Numbered from the stretch's first letter, positions 1 through 13,924 are shown. The stretch is 64,000 bases of DNA from Castor canadensis (GCF_047511655.1 NC_133393.1:154457779-154521778); one strand, 5' to 3'. Notes: generated by a model from the letters alone, not told the origin. Numbers and translations: made by a program.

Positions 1-2044
1 GCTTGGCACATAGGATGAACTGAATAAGTTATTACATAGAAAATCCAAGGTGGGGATATCGGCTCCATGCGGTAGAACGCCACGTGGTGACGTTAAGTAG
101 ATGGAGCCAGAGTCATTAAAAAAGAATTTAACAGGGTGAAGATTGAAAGTTCAAAACAAGAGTTCTGTATAAATATTTTTCCATTTCTGTCTTAGAGAAG
201 GTCACCCCTCCCCATAATAAGCCATTGGAACCTTTGGTAAGAAACATCAAATAAGAACCCTTAGCGTGGGATGACATGTGGCATTTGCCTGTTTCTTTTT
301 TCAATAAACAAACCCTTATTAGCCGGGTCTGTGTGCCCCATGTGAGGGGTTGGGGAGCCCAGGAAATGCTGGCACTCTCTGCTCTGGAGCTTTTCGTCCA
401 AGGCTGGTTGGCTTTCCCGGTTCAGATGACAGCCTGAAATCGACCGAGTGGCTGGCCTTCTTCCACCCAGAAACACATTGGAAGTGGGTCTTCTAGAGAA
501 GTTATCCAAAAACCATTTCTTGGAATCATAAATGTCTGAGAGTTGCTGGAATACTTTAGAGTATCTTGTTTTCTTTATCTGTGGAAGCCAAGATCTTAAC
601 GCTACATCTGTGTGAGTATCTTCTGATAATAAGAACCAAATGTTGTCGGTGGAAATGACTGGAAATGACACTTAGGATCAGAATGTGGGGTTTTAGATTC
701 CCTCTTGGAAGGCAGTGCTGAGAAACAAACACACAAGACATTTCCCCTATAAATCACCTCGGATGTTGCAACCCTGGCGCTCCCACCACCTCCTCTGTCC
801 AGACATCGGGAGGCTGGCATGACGCAGCCTGGGCGAGGGCTTCCACCGGCCTGCAGAAAGTACCCCTGGGCTCTGGCTAGCTCTCCAGCCCCACTCTCCT
901 CTCAGCTCCCTATTCGACCACTTCTAGAAACTTCTGCCTCATGTGCCACAGGGATGTCAGAACCAATTTCATCGTTTTCTCCAAACCTGCTCTTCTATCT
1001 GCAGATACCACATTGATAAAAACATCCCTGGTTTGGGAGAGAAATCTGGAAATCATTTATTTTCCCATCAATCAATGCTGGCCCTTCACACTCTGAAGTG
1101 ATTCCTCCTTCTTCATACATTTGGCCCCTGTCCTGGTTTGGGGTCCCCCTCTGCACCCTGGACCATGGCATCAGCCTCCTCTTGCTAGCCTCCAACAGTG
1201 TGTTTCCCTCCACTCCAACCTTATCTCCATCCAAAGCAATCTTTAGAAAACAAATCCTACCTGGTTGTGACTTAAACTAAGTTGGAGCTTGACTCTATCT
1301 GCTTCTTCCACCTGAACTCCACTTTTGAAGAAAAATGCCAGTGACACTGACATAAAATCATACCTAAGACTCACTGAAGGGGAAGCCTTCGAGCACCATC
1401 TTTAGCCAGGGACACTCGGGATACAGACTGAACTTGTTCCTCCCATTTGCTGTGTCTAGGATAGTGAAAGGAAGACTGGCAAAAAGAGAGGCCTAAGAAG
1501 GATGGAACCAGCTCAAGAAAACCCTAAAAAGCAAACCAAAGGCTGGGGTGGTGTTTGTGGGCTGGGGGCTGGCAGAGTGAACAGCCACTGCTGGATAAAG
1601 CCAAATGTCACAAGCTCTCCCCATCCCCTTTCCAAATCTGATCACTTTTCACTTGGGTTTTGCACTTGGGAATCAGGATGGGGGACAGGAACACCTGGGC
1701 TCCACCATGCATCACCTAGAATTGGCTCCCTGGGCCTGACCAGCATCTCTACAGAGGCCTCTTGTTTCTGACCCAGGAGCTTCTGGTTAAGAACAGATTC
1801 TTGGGCCTTTGCTTCCCTTTGCTTTTAGAAGAAGCCAGGAAATAACCAGATGCTGGAGAATGGATGGTCCCTGTTTCTCTAACAGCTGTCCAGCCAGTCC
1901 CCCAGAGACATCCAACGGGAAAAGCTCCTAAGAACTCAACATGGCTCCTATTACCTAGCTGGCATCTCCAGCAAAAACACAAGAATAGCTTGTCTGTCCT
2001 TCTACATTCTGAGCATTTTCTCAGGTGATTGTTCCTGCCAGCAA
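1..2044. other. Intergenic, nothing recognised
   Basis: No gene, RNA or confident repeat is visible. Short open frames occur on both strands (the longest 136 codons, 261-671 minus), without splice support, family motifs or biased codon use that I can see. Confidence 0.6.
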
Positions 2045-2165
2045 CCACCTGTGAGTGCCACCTTCTGATGACGTCCATTTGCAGATGAGAACTGCAGGAC
2101 ATGGTCAGCTTAGTCACTTGCCCCAAGCAACACAGTCAATGAAGATTGGAACCCAGGCATCTCAC
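2045..2165 (-). mobile_element. MIR SINE fragment
   Basis: The reverse MIR core is visible: GCAGATGAGAACTGCAGG, CACTTGCCCCAAG, then TTGGAACCCAGGCATCTCAC. Confidence 0.55.
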
Positions 2166-2169
2166 TGCA

Positions 2170-4125
2170 GGAAGCAGATGGGGCAGCCTCTCACTGCATC
2201 ACTGGGGTACCTGGCTCCAGCTCTGCAACTTCACGTAGCACATTCTTTCTCTCCTCAAAGAGCCACCTTCTCTGAGCCAGCAAGCCACTGGGACACACTC
2301 TCAGGGAACTGTGTTACCCAAAGCCTGGAGCAAAGTTGCACTATGTTTACTGAAAGAACGCATGGGTGCCTTGCTTAATCAGACCCCTGTAGCCTCACCC
2401 CACCAAATCCTCTTTCTGATTCCAGTACAGAAGGCCCTCGGACAGCTGGAAGTTGATACCAGGGAGGGAGAGTCCTCACTTGTCCATTAATTTAATATAA
2501 ACAGATACATCTTTCTGATTGGCCAATTGAAACGTGGCTCCCCTTGAGCAGTCAGCAAAATGTGGTCGACATTTGGTGAACACTTGAGATGTGTCCCAGC
2601 ATCCCCCAAAGTTCACAATCAATCACTGTGTGGTTTTCCTCTGGGAAGGCAAGCCTGGCTCTGAGCATAGGAGGGTCACAGATCTGACAGCGGGGTGGCC
2701 TCTGTGCAAAGGAGGCATCCTAGAGGGCCCACTGCAAGCCACCCCAACCACAGCAGAGCCTCCTCCACGGGGCGCTTTGTAATTGGTTCTGCATGGTGTT
2801 TGTTATGGTTTATGTTGAAAAATCAGAGAGAAAGAAGCCAGCAGGAAGGCTCTTGTCAGGACCACATGGTTGACCCCCCGCAGCGTCTGTACTAACCTGG
2901 TCCCAATTACGGGTTTGCAGGGCTCAAGACCTCAAGTTTGTTTGTGAAGTTCTTTGACCAAATTCTGTCTTCTTGGAGTCATGTTTCCTTTTCAAAATGC
3001 AGATTTTAAAAAGCTCTCGGAGGTGTGGCAGAGCGAGATCTTGCAGTGGGGCACAATTGAATATTGATCATCCATGTTACTCTTAAGCCCGACAGCGCCC
3101 AGTACCAGGGTTGTGAGGCTGACACTCCCATGGCTGGATGCTTCCAGATGTCGCTGGCCACCTTGATTCACAAGAGAGCTGAACGGAAACTTGGGAAGAG
3201 GCAGTATTTCCTCCCAGGCCTCGGGCACCGGGTTTGCCATCTACAAAAATACCATTTGCTATGTTTAGACAGTGGTGCTAACAGGCCTCGCTCTCACTGG
3301 ACCCCTTGAGAATATTTCTCAGCTTGTTTTTGTCATTTAATATTTTTTCCTACCACCTGGAGAAATCATCAAGGAGTCCTTGCTAATTAAAACGAACCCC
3401 TGGCCAAATTACGACCTTCAAATGGAATTCAGGCGTCAGTGGAAAGTATTGGTGTGTGTTTAACCCACCTCCGATGGCTCGATGCTGGTATTTATGGGGC
3501 ACCTGTCCTGTTCCAGGCCCTGCATCAGTGACACGTTCGCTCATTTCAGGCTCCCGTCCACCGTGAGTTGTGGGAACCATGAGTCACCATCACATCAGGT
3601 TAAAGGCCTGGAAGAAAACATGTCTTAGGGAGGTCCAGCCACTGGCTCCCCACCCCACAGACATGGGGCGTGGAGGCAAGGTCTGAATCCAGGTTTGTTT
3701 GACTCAGTTCTGTGTGGGACACAACACTAAACAGCCTCACTGTGTGTGGTGCTCAGGACAGAGCTGGGAGAGAGGTATGTTGGAACTTCAGCTTCTGAAG
3801 GTTGGTGGAGCTTATTTCTTGCGGAATTCTGCAGGCATCTGACTGGTTGCTCCTGGAAGTGTGTTCTGAGGAAGGGTCCTGCCCGGGGGTGCTGGGTGCC
3901 CCTCTTAGAAATCTGCTCTTAGCTTCCAGCCCTCACTTAAATAGAGCCGACACTGAAATCCCCTTCACTGCTCCAGGGGGTCCCAGCACTTCAGGGGTGC
4001 AACAGGAAAAGCTCCCCTAAACTGCCCCTGCCACAAAGCTTGGCCCATGGTGGTGTCCAGGCCACTAGTCACCCCTTAACCTGGTCTCTGAGCCTGCCAT
4101 TCAGCTTCCAGGCCTGACAATCCAG
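2170..4125. other. Intergenic, nothing firmly recognised
   Basis: A MIR-like piece may lie at about 3480-3600 and 3640-3720. Otherwise this is plain sequence. Confidence 0.5.
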
Positions 4126-4129
4126 AGCA

Positions 4130-4300
4130 GCAATGGTTATGACAGTGACACAGGCCCTGACGACAATGCCGACTAGCAGCAGGCATAGGTTCTGAGCATT
4201 TCGAGTTGTACTAATTTATTTATCTGCACAATAACCTACGATTCCATTATTAGCACCACTAACAGGTGAGGAAGCTGAGGTTGTCATTTGAGAAGACGTT
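4130..4300 (-). mobile_element. MIR SINE fragment
   Basis: TCTGAGCATTTCG, an A/T-rich middle, ATAACCTACGATTCC and ACAGGTGAGGAAGCTGAGG follow MIR in reverse. Confidence 0.6.
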
Positions 4301-4471
4301 CAAGACACTTCCAAACCTGCTCCATTAACCTTTCTGGGCTTGCCGGGCTTAACCTCAGAGTGGTTGGCATGATCCCAAAGTCCCCTTGGTCAGAGTTCTG
4401 CCGGTCGCTCCAGCCTCAGCTCCTCCAGGACCCTCAACCACACTCCAAAAGCCCCCTGAGCCTCTGAACCA

Positions 4472-4765
4472 TTTTTTGGGTGCACCAGGATTTGAACTCA
4501 GAGCCTCTCTCTTGCTAGGCAGGTACTCTACTACTTTTTTTGCTTTAGCTTTTCTTCAGATAAGGTCTTGCTTTTCTGCCTGGGGCAGACCTCAGACCCA
4601 GTCTTCCTTCCTATGCCTCCCATGTAGCTGGGATGACAGGCATGCACCACCACGCCCAGCTTATTGATTGAAATGGGGTCTTACTAATGTTTTGCCTGGG
4701 CTGGCCTCAAACCACAATCCTCCTTATCTCTGCCTCCTAAGTTGTGTGAGCCACTACACCCAACA
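4472..4765 (-). mobile_element. Trimeric SINE (B1-B1-ID), antisense
   Basis: Read in reverse, two 7SL/B1-like units are followed by an ID-like unit whose B box appears as GGATTTGAACTC. The B1 half shows CTCCCATGTAGCTGGGATGA and GAGCCACTACACCCA. It starts after a T-rich tail. Confidence 0.75.
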
Positions 4766-5223
4766 CCTCTGGGCTGGCTCAGGGCTCTTTCCAAGAGCAT
4801 CAGATTTCCTTCTTCTCTGGGTCCTGCTATGCCCATCACATTATTTGTCATGGGACACCTTGAGTCTTTCCTCTGTCCATTTCCTGTGGCAGACAGTGGA
4901 CCTTGGGAGGACAGGGCTAGGCTGCTGTGGAGCCTCTACGTCCTCAAATCCTGCACAGTCCAGGCCATTCTAGCTGCTTAGTGAGTATTTGGAAGAGGTC
5001 TGATCCCTGCTCCCTCCCACACCCTGCCTAGACCACTCTACTCTTACAGCTCTGGCCCTACCACTCACCTAAGCCCAAGTTAGGTGACACCAATTTAGTG
5101 TCTGAAGTCCAAGTGTCTTCTACATCCAGTACAAAACTCTACATGAGCCATCTAGCCTGTGCTTTTCTCACACTTGTTTGGTATCCCCTGATTTGCTGAT
5201 GTCCTGGGTATGTGTGAAATCAT

Positions 5224-5650
5224 GTTTTGGCTTGGATAAGAAATGTCCCTCAAAAGTGCTCATGTGTCAAAGACTTGGTCCCCAGCTGGTGGATCCGATC
5301 ATTGAGATGTGACTGGATCACAAGGGCTCCAGCCTAACCAATGGATCAATCCATGGATGGATGGCCCATTGGGAGGTGGTGGAAACTGTGGAAGTTGGGA
5401 CCTGACTAGAGGAAGTGGTCACCAGGCGTGCGATTTTGAAGGGTAGATCTTGTCCCTGGCCTCGTCCTCTGTCTTCCTGATTTCTGACTGCCGTGAGGTG
5501 AGCAGCCTCCTCCACCACACACTCCTGCTTCAGGCCCAAAGCCATGGATCCACGTGACCATGGACTGCCACCTATAAAACCTGAGCCGAACTAAGTCTTT
5601 CCTCCTTCGAAGTTATTGATGTCAGTTACCAAAGTGTAACTCACACAGAG
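5224..5650 (+). mobile_element. MaLR-type (MLT1/MST-like) solo LTR
   Basis: CTCATGTGTCAAAGACTTGG followed by TCCCCAGC, then a CCATTGGGAGGTGG segment, CTGCCGTGAGGTGAGCAGCC, and an end near TAAGTCTTTCCTCC, follow a mammalian MaLR LTR in order. No internal retroviral sequence flanks it, so it is a solo LTR. Confidence 0.6.
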
Positions 5651-6288
5651 CACAAGGACAAACATATCTTATGGATGTCACCATCCCTTTGAACAAATCA
5701 GAGGCCTTGAAGCACCCCAGGAAACATCTGGTGAAAACATGTGGTGAGCATCTCCAGGTTCCTCGAGAAGCCTAAGCATGGCCTTCCTGCATCCGTACAC
5801 ACTTCACCCTCAAGTTGCAGTGTAACTGTCTTGTGCACCTGAAAAATTTTTGAGTAAGAACCTGGGTCTGACACGCAAGCATCTATGATTTCTCAATGCC
5901 ATAGCACCGCACCACCTTGGGATGAGGTCCAAAGGTTGCATACTAATATCTGGTATCCACATGCAGCCCTTTGTAGCCACCAAGGGATGACCCACCTGTG
6001 GCCACGCTGCTGTGTGCACTTGGGGTTACAGGTCCTGAGAAGTGCTGAGCAGGCGGTTCTGACTTTTGGGTGGTCGGTCTGCCTTTGGGGTAGGGAAGGG
6101 ACTTTTTGGATGGAAGGAGGTGAATGGTTTGAAAAGCCGGACATAACATGGACGACCAGCAGTGGTGGCAGGGAGAAGGCAGCATGAATTCCAAGCTTCT
6201 TGCTGGCTTGGGAAGCTGGCCAGGGGGTAGCTTCCTTCACAGAGGTAGGAAGCACAGGCGGTAAACTACATTTGGAGTAAGAACATGT
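5651..6288. other. Intergenic, nothing recognised
   Basis: This lies between two LTR-like repeats. It has overlapping short open frames on both strands and no supported feature. Confidence 0.5.
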
Positions 6289-6632
6289 GTGTTAGTTTGC
6301 AAGGGCTACCATAACAAAACACCACAGGCTGGGAGGCTTGAACAACGGAAATTTATTTTCTCACACTTCTGGGAGCCAGAAGTACAGGCAGGATTGGTTT
6401 CTTCTGAGCCCGCTCTCCTTGCTAATTTATAGATGTGTTTTCATGTGTTCCTGCCTCTCTCTGTGTCCTAACTCCTTATAAAGATGTAACAGTCATATTG
6501 GCTTAGGGCCCTCCCTAAACTCATTTTACCTTACAGACCCTGTCTCCAGGTAAAATCACGTTCTGAGGTCCTAGGATTAGAACTTAGGGATTCAACATAA
6601 GGATTTGGGGGACACGAATCTGCCCATCACAG
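6289..6632. mobile_element. MLT2-like (ERVL-class) LTR
   Basis: GTTAGTTTGCAAGGGCTACC, ATAACAAAACACCACAGGCT, then GAAATTTATTTTCTCACACT, CTCTCTGTGTCCTAAC and an end with CATAAGGATTTGGGGGACAC follow a very common mammalian LTR. The exact subfamily is not certain. Confidence 0.6.
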
Positions 6633-7959
6633 CATGTGCATGGTTCTGAACAGGCTGAGTTCCAAGAAACCCAGAGGCATCCAAGACAAGATGTTGCACG
6701 TGCATATCTGAGTTCAAAGGGAGGGCTTGACAAGGGCTGTAAATTCAGCTGTGAATAGGAAATGGACAGCGACAAGGGAAGAAGAACTGAGCTGACATCA
6801 AGAGGGGAGGGAGAAAGCCCAGGAATTCTCCAGAAAGCATCCAGGAAGTACCACAGAAAGTGCAGCAGGGCAGGAGGAGACCCAGGGGTCGGTGGAGTCC
6901 CCAAGGGAAGGGGTAGTTGTTCTCTGTGTTGAATGGCCTCTGTGGGGTTGGGGCCTCTTCCTATCTAGCTCTCATTCTGTTCTGTGTCTTCCACAAGACA
7001 GCTGGGGACAGGAGCTGGGTTTCATCCCTCCCCAGCAGTCACCCCTGAGGCCCGGTTCAGTACTAAAATAAAAAATGAATATAAAGTGTCCATTTCTAGC
7101 TTTCCTTAAGGAAGCATGATCCTCTGTTTCTGTGAAATCAGCCCACTTTCTGTAAGAAAAAGATGGGTGGGTAAATGGGTCCTTTGATGGTAAGAGGCTC
7201 ACATCCTCCCCTACATGATTCTGAGATTAAATGAAACATCTAGACGAGTTATTCTATTTTGAAGGCTGAAAAAAAAAAAAAAAAAAAAACAGCCCGGCCT
7301 GTGCTCACCACAACTTTGTTTGGCTTCTCAGCATGAAGGGAATGTTTTCCAGATGCTTCCTTCTCTTCCAGCCTGGAGACCAACCGGCTGGCCAGCTGGG
7401 CCCCCACCACAGGCCTCCCCTCAGTCTGACTGCCTGCAGCCAGAAGGCCTTCCTCCTTCCTCGGCCCAGCTCCCATCGCTGCTCCAGCTGTGGTTGTGGT
7501 CTCACTTCTTGTGGAGGGGGCCAGGCAGGCATCCTGTGCAGCCCTCTATCATTCTACAGTGGGTCCCCTGGCCTTATGAGGGACTAAGAATGAAAGCCAA
7601 GCATGCGAGGGACCCCAGGGTGAGCAGTTATGCAGCCTTTCATTTGGAAAGTGCACAGTCCTCAGAGACCCTTGCATGTGTCTGCTGAGCCCCACTTCTC
7701 TGAGTGCTGCTGTTGCTGCCCTGGTGGACCCGCTCCTGGTGACTGGAGCCCCACACTTGCTGGGCCCCGGAGCCGCTTCCCTGGGACTCCTCCACCCTGG
7801 CATTCGTCATATGCTGACTTAAATGGATGGACAGTTTTCTTCTCTTAGAATAAATATCTTTCTTGTAATCTGATATTTGAACAAATGAGACTGCAATATT
7901 AGCATTTTGTTTTTAACTTTTTATTTTGAAATATCTATAAAGTAGCAGATATTTGCAAA
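6633..7959. other. Intergenic, nothing recognised except a poly(A) run
   Basis: The segment 7300-7830 is GC-richer and has open frames on both strands, but shows no motif or splice structure. Confidence 0.5.
7269..7290 (+). repeat. Poly(A) run
   Basis: A run of about 21 A with no recognisable SINE in front of it. It may be the tail of a decayed retroposon, but this cannot be shown. Confidence 0.8.
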
Positions 7960-8771
7960 ATAGAGCACAGAGAGACTTCTGTTTCTGGGCAGATGGAGAA
8001 GATATGCTTTCCCCATTCCATCCACCAAGTGCAACTGAAAATTCTGGACAGATATAAGAAGACTCAGAAAGGCGGAGTTGACTAGTGGGTGACCTCAGAA
8101 TCCAAAGAGCCAAGGAAGCTGGCATTTGGAAACTCTTAACAGGCACAGACCAAAAAACTCCCAACAAAAGCCAGCTCCTTCTATCCAGAGGGCTAGAAAA
8201 TGTCAGCTTCACAAGACGGATAACTTTAGACAGCAGCTGCTTTACTTTTGATAAACATCACAGAAAAAACACGCCCCACCCACGCCCAGGACAGGCTGTA
8301 ATGATGCGCTCAAACATCCCCCTGGGCTGGTACTGGAGAGAGCTGACTAGACAGCCGGGACTTTCCTGCCTGTGGGTAATGAAGCCCCTCTGCCATCGTG
8401 TCATGGAGACACACGGGAGTGTGGACTTCCTCCCTGATGTAGAGTAACAAGGCCCATCCTCCTCCCCTTTGGGTGGCACCCAAGCAGGCTTAGTAGAGTG
8501 GTCCAATGGTGAGAAAGCCGCCCCCATCTTCCTACCAGTAGCTTGGGATGGGGAGAAATAACAAGGCATGTGCATCCTCTCAACCAGGCAGATATCACTG
8601 GAGGCTTACTGGGAAGTGAACCCCCCACCTCCACCTGGCAGCAAAGAGGCAATGCTCCCCTCTTTGCCAGAGCAGTGTCAGAAACAAACAAATCAGCTAA
8701 AAGAGAAGATTTCCAGAATCTCATAAAATATGAGAAGTCCAAGTTTCAATCAGAAATCACTCCTCAAGGCT

Positions 8772-8852
8772 GGGGCTACTGCTCAGTGGTGGAGCGCTTG
8801 CCTGGCATGCTCCAGGCCTTGGGTTCATCCTCAGTACCACAAGGGAAAACAC
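8772..8852 (+). mobile_element. ID-type SINE inside the L1
   Basis: GGCTACTGCTCAGTGGTGGA followed by GCGCTTGCCTGGCATG and GGGTTCATCCTCAGTACCAC shows the A- and B-box layout of ID elements. Confidence 0.75.
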
Positions 8853-9916
8853 ATTTCTCTGTAGTGTGCGCATCACACTAACAATCAGAAAAATCTCAAT
8901 TAATAAAGACACTAAACAGACATAACCCCAAAATGACAGAGATGTTAGATTATCTGGCAAAGATTCCAAAGCAGCCATGATAAAAATGCTTTCAGCAAGC
9001 AAATATAAGTCTCAAAACAAATGAAAAAATAGATATAAAAACAAATTAATAAATATAAGCTATAAAAATGAAACAGTATGCAAACAGATAGAACAATAGA
9101 AATTATTCAATATGGACAACATAGAGAGAACAGCCTTGAAAATAAAAAGAGCAGGGCCTCAGGGACCTGTGACACTATAGCAAACAATCTAACATTGTGA
9201 CCCTAGGTTCTTGCAAGAATAGGATGGGGGAGAAGAAGCTGAAATAATAACTGAAAACTCCCCAAATTTGGGATAATACACAGATCTATATTCAAGAATC
9301 TTAGTTAACTTCCAGACTTAGGTTAAACCTGAAGAAATCCACACTAAGACACATCTTAGCCAAACTTTCAAAAGCTAAACACAAAGAAAATATTTATTAT
9401 CCAAATCATGAAGTCAGAAGAAAGTTGTCATGACATTTTAGAAGACTGAAAGAAAAAATCCAGAAACTTATACCCAGAGAAAATATTCTTTAGGAAAGAA
9501 GAGAAAGCCAACACATTATCAGATGAATGAAAGCTAAGAGAAGTACTTGCTATCAGTCTATCCTAAAAGAATGACTACAAGAAACTTTCTAAACAGAAAA
9601 AAATATTAAAAAAAGAAAATTTTGAAAATCAGGAAGGTAGGCAAAACTAAGAAATAAAATAGGTTTTCTTTCTTTTCTGAGTTTTCTAAATTATGCTTGG
9701 CAGATGAAATAGAAATTCAACACTATCAAATGTGCCTCTAAATCTGTATGGAAGAAACTACTATTGTGAGTGAGGGAAGGTAAATGATTTCTACATTTCA
9801 CTCTGACTAGCAAATGACAACACCAATACCAATAGACTGTAAAAATGTAGTACCTAGAGCACCTTCTAAAATTGCTGTACAAAGCGATACATTAAAAAAT
9901 GCCATAGAATCAGAGG

Positions 9917-10040
9917 TGCGGTGCCCACTGGTAGTTCCAGTACTTGGGAGGCTGAGGCAGAAGGATTCTGAGTTCAAGGCCAGCCTGGGCTATATAGTGA
10001 GACCCTGTCAAAAACAAACAAATAAACAAGCAAATAACCC
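9917..10040 (+). mobile_element. B1 monomer SINE inside the L1
   Basis: GTACTTGGGAGGCTGAGGCA, AGTTCAAGGCCAGCCTGGGC, TATATAGTGAGACCCTGTC and an (AAAC)n tail are typical of B1. Confidence 0.85.
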
Positions 10041-13000
10041 CATTGTATACAAGTTAAAAAGAAAGCAGAGAACAAATATAAAGCAAAAAAAGATAAAATG
10101 GCAAATTTAAGCCCTAACATACCAATAAGTTACAATAGTTATGAATGGTTTAATGTAACCATTAAAAGGCATAGACTGACAAACTGGATTAAAAAAAAAC
10201 AAAACATGATCCACTATATGCTGTCTGTAAGAAACTCACAACTATATAGGAGACTAACAGCAAAAGGATAGGAAAAGATGTATCATACAAATATTAATTA
10301 GAGGAAAGTGGGTAGCTATATTAATATCAGATAAAGTGGGCTTTGGAGCAAAAACAATTACCAGAGACAGAGAGGAACAATATATAAAGATAAAGGGCCA
10401 ATCTATCAAGAAGACATAGCAACTCTAAATGTATTTGCATAAAAAAACAGAGCTTCAAAATACATAACACAAAAACTGATACAGCTGATAAGAGGAATAC
10501 GTAAATCTGCAATTATATTTGGAGCCTTCAATAACCCTCTCTCAACAATTTGTAGAACAACCAGACAGGATATCAATAAGGATATAGAAGAACCTCAACC
10601 ATCAACCATCAACCACCTGGTCCTAAACAATTTGTAGACTGCTCCACCCAACAAAAGCAGCACACTCATTCTTTTCAAGTGCCAACAAAAATATACCAAG
10701 ATAGACCATATCCCAGGAACAAAACAAACCTCCACAATTTTAAAAAGACGAGATCATACACATTCACTATTCATGATGAAATCCAACAGGAAATTAGAAA
10801 CAAGAAGATGACTGAAAAGTTCCAAACACTTAGACACTAAACTTCTTCTAAACTAAACTGCTTCTAAATAACCCATGGGCCAAGAGGAAGCTTCAAGAGA
10901 AGTAAGGAAAATACGTTAAAATGAATAAAAATAAAAATACAACATATCAAAATGTATGAGATGCAATAAAAGCAGTGCTTGAGGGAAACTCAGAGCAATA
11001 AATGCACACCTTAGAATAGAGGGAAAGCCTAAAGTCAATAACCAAAGAGTCCACCTCAAGATATAGGAAAGGAAGAACAAAATAAATGCAAAGCAAGAAG
11101 AAGAAAGGAAATAATAAAGAGCAGACGTCAATAAAATTCAAAATAGAAAAAAAAGCTATGAAACAAGCTCATTCTTTGAAAAGATAAGCTTGACCAACCT
11201 AGCAAGATGGAGAAAGAAAAGAGAGAGAAGAATCACCACTCTGTGCCAGAAGCACGTTCTACAGACCTGCAGGAATCTAACAGGTAATTAGGAAGGCTGT
11301 GAGCAACTCTTCACACATAAACTGAACCAAGATGAAATGGACCGACTTCTCAAAGCAAAGAACCCCAAACAACCTCATACTGCAGTAACTCATCCGATAA
11401 GAAACAGATCCTTTAAACAGTTCTGCAACACAATGGAATTGAATGCAGAATTTTAAAACTCCTCACAAAGAAGGCTCCAGGCCCAGATGGCTTAACTGAA
11501 AAATTCCATCAAATGTTTGAAAAAGAAATCTACATGACTTTTTTCAGAAATAGAAAGTATATTTTCTGATTCATTTAGTGAACATAGTATTGTTCTGATA
11601 CCAAAACCAGAGAAAGAGAGCACAACAAAAAATGAATAGTGAAGCAACAACAACAGCGTAGGTCAATATTCTTCATAAACATAGACGAAAAAGTCCTTAA
11701 AAATACTAAAAGTTGGAATTCAGAAATGTACAGAAAGAATTGTATATCATGACCTTGTGGATTTTATTCCAGGGACAGAAAGCTGGTTCAGTATTTGAAA
11801 ATACCATATTAAGAGGCTAAAGAAGAAAAATCACAGGATCATATCAACTGATGCAGAAAAATCATTGGACCAACTTTAACATCCTGCATGAAGAGACTCT
11901 CAGAAAATAAGAAGAGAGGGGAAATTCCACAACTCGGTAAAAAGCATCTACAAAAAAGCCTAGTTTACTTGGTGATGGAAGATTGAGTGCTTCTCCTCAC
12001 GCCAGGAAGAAGGCTGTCCACTCTCTCCACTCTTACTCACAAAGGTGCTGGAAGAGCTAGACAGTGCAATCAGAGGAAATAAAAGATTTGCAGATTGGAA
12101 AGGAAGACATAAAACTGCCCCTATTTGTAAATGATATAATTTCCTTCATAAAAAATCCCAACAATTCAGCAAAAATACTCCTAAAACTAATGAGTTCAGC
12201 TACATCACAGGATACAAGACAAACATACAGAAATCTATTTTATTTCTATATACTAGCAGTGAACATGGCTAAAATACTAAGACTAAAACTACGATATCAT
12301 TTACAACCACTCAAAAAATAAATACATGTAAATCTAACAAAACATGTATAGGACTTGTACTCTAAAAACCAGACAATGCTGATGGAAGAAACAAAAAGAC
12401 ATCTAAGTAAAGGGAAGAAGCATGCCTTGTTCATGGACTGAAAGACACAGTACGGTAGTGATGCCAGTTCTCCCCACATTGAAAGACACATTTAACACAA
12501 TTCCTATCAAAATCCCAGCAAGGAAAAGACAATACATAGACTTAGAAAGGTCATTCTAAAATGTTTATGGAATGGGAAAGGAAGGAGAATAAACTAAAAT
12601 AACGTTTAAAAAGAAGAATGAGGTGGGAGGAACAAACCAATTCACTCAATTTGAAGACTCATTCCATAGCTACTGTAATCAAGACTATGATGGTGGCAGA
12701 GGAAGAAACACACAGGTTAATTAGGGACATTACAGAGAACCTAGAAATTGACCTACACAAATCTAAGCAGCTGATTTGTGACAAAGGTACAAAGCAATCC
12801 AACAGAGAAAAGATAACCTTTTCTACAAATGGTGTTAGAACAACTGGACACCACTGGCAAATAAAATTAATATGAAATCTTAACCCATCTCAGACATTAT
12901 ACAAATTAGCACACAAATGGGTCACAAGTTCAAATGTAAAACATGAAATGAAAACACTTAGATAAAAATAGGAGAAAATCTTTGGGATCTAGAACTGAGC

Positions 13001-13216
13001 AAAGAATTCTCAGAGTTGACACTAAAAGCATTATTCATAAAAGGAAAAAATGATTGATTTAACTCATCAAAAATTTTTAAAATTGCACTGTGAAAGACCC
13101 TTTACTAGGAGGACGAAAAGGCAAACTACAAGCTGGGAGAAAAATATTTGCAAACCACACACTCACCAAAGGTCTAATAGCTAGACTAGATTAAGAATTC
13201 CCAAAACACAACACAA

Positions 13217-13437
13217 AGCTGGTGCCAGTGGCTCAAGCCTGTAATCCTAGCTATTCCGGAGATCAAGAGAATCTCATTTCAAAGCTAGCCCTGAACAAAT
13301 AATCTGCAAGATCCTATCTTGAAAAAATCCTCACACAAAAAAAAGGACTGGTGGAGTGGCTCAAGTGGTAGAGTGCCTGCCTAGCAAGTGTGAAACATTG
13401 AATTCAAACCCCAGTACCACAAAAGAAAAAAAAGACA
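13217..13437 (+). mobile_element. Dimeric B1-ID SINE inside the L1
   Basis: GTGGCTCAAGCCTGTAATCC starts a B1-like unit. GTGGAGTGGCTCAAGTGGTA and GAATTCAAACCCCAGTACC form the ID unit, followed by an A-rich tail. Confidence 0.8.
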
Positions 13438-13924
13438 AAACAACCATCCAGTTAGTAAATGAACAAAAGATGCAAACAGACATTTCACCAAAGAGAATAG
13501 ACAGCTAATCACCATGTAAAAATATTAGCCATCAGGGAAATGCAAATTAAAATAAGTGTGATGCCTCACTGTACACCTACTAGAATGGCTAGAATAAAAA
13601 ATGATGTCAATGCCCAGTGCTGGTAAGAATGCTGAGCACTGAGTCACTTGTGCACTGCTGGTGGGAATGCAAAATGCACAGCCAGTCTGGAAAACACAGT
13701 GGAAGTTTCTTTAAAAAACTAAATGTTCTACCACCACAGGCACCAGCTTTTATTCCTGAGAAATGAAGACATGTCCCCACAAAAAGTTGGACACCAACAT
13801 GCATTGTACCTTTATTTTTCATGGCCCCAAACCAGAGGTGCCCACAGGGTGTGTTCACTGTCAGGTTGTGTGGCCTTCCTTCATCCGGTTAAGAGTTCCT
13901 TCTCAGTCCCAGTTTGCTGAGAGG

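Larger units (their letters stand above)
7960..13835 (+). mobile_element. Old, near full-length L1 (LINE-1), decayed
   Basis: A roughly 5.9-kb A-rich stretch reads as an L1 in sense orientation. It begins with a 5' region containing GGGCAGATGGAGAAGAT, then an ORF1-like area, ORF2 endonuclease-like text at about 10280-10400, and reverse-transcriptase-like text near 11465 (KAPGPDGL in translation). It ends with 3' ORF2/UTR text near 13650-13830. All frames are broken by stops and indels, so it is inactive. Three SINEs have inserted into it (8772, 9917, 13217). The L1 assignment is from memory of consensus features; the subfamily is not determined. Confidence 0.8.

Noticed and set aside
261..671. 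136-codon minus-strand open frame near the window start
   Set aside because: No recognisable family, splice site pattern or promoter; this length is plausible by chance in 64 kb of six-frame sequence.
12064..12321. Short L1 ORF2-like open frame
   Set aside because: It is a remnant of the decayed L1 at 7960-13835; flanking stops and frameshifts show it is not a gene.
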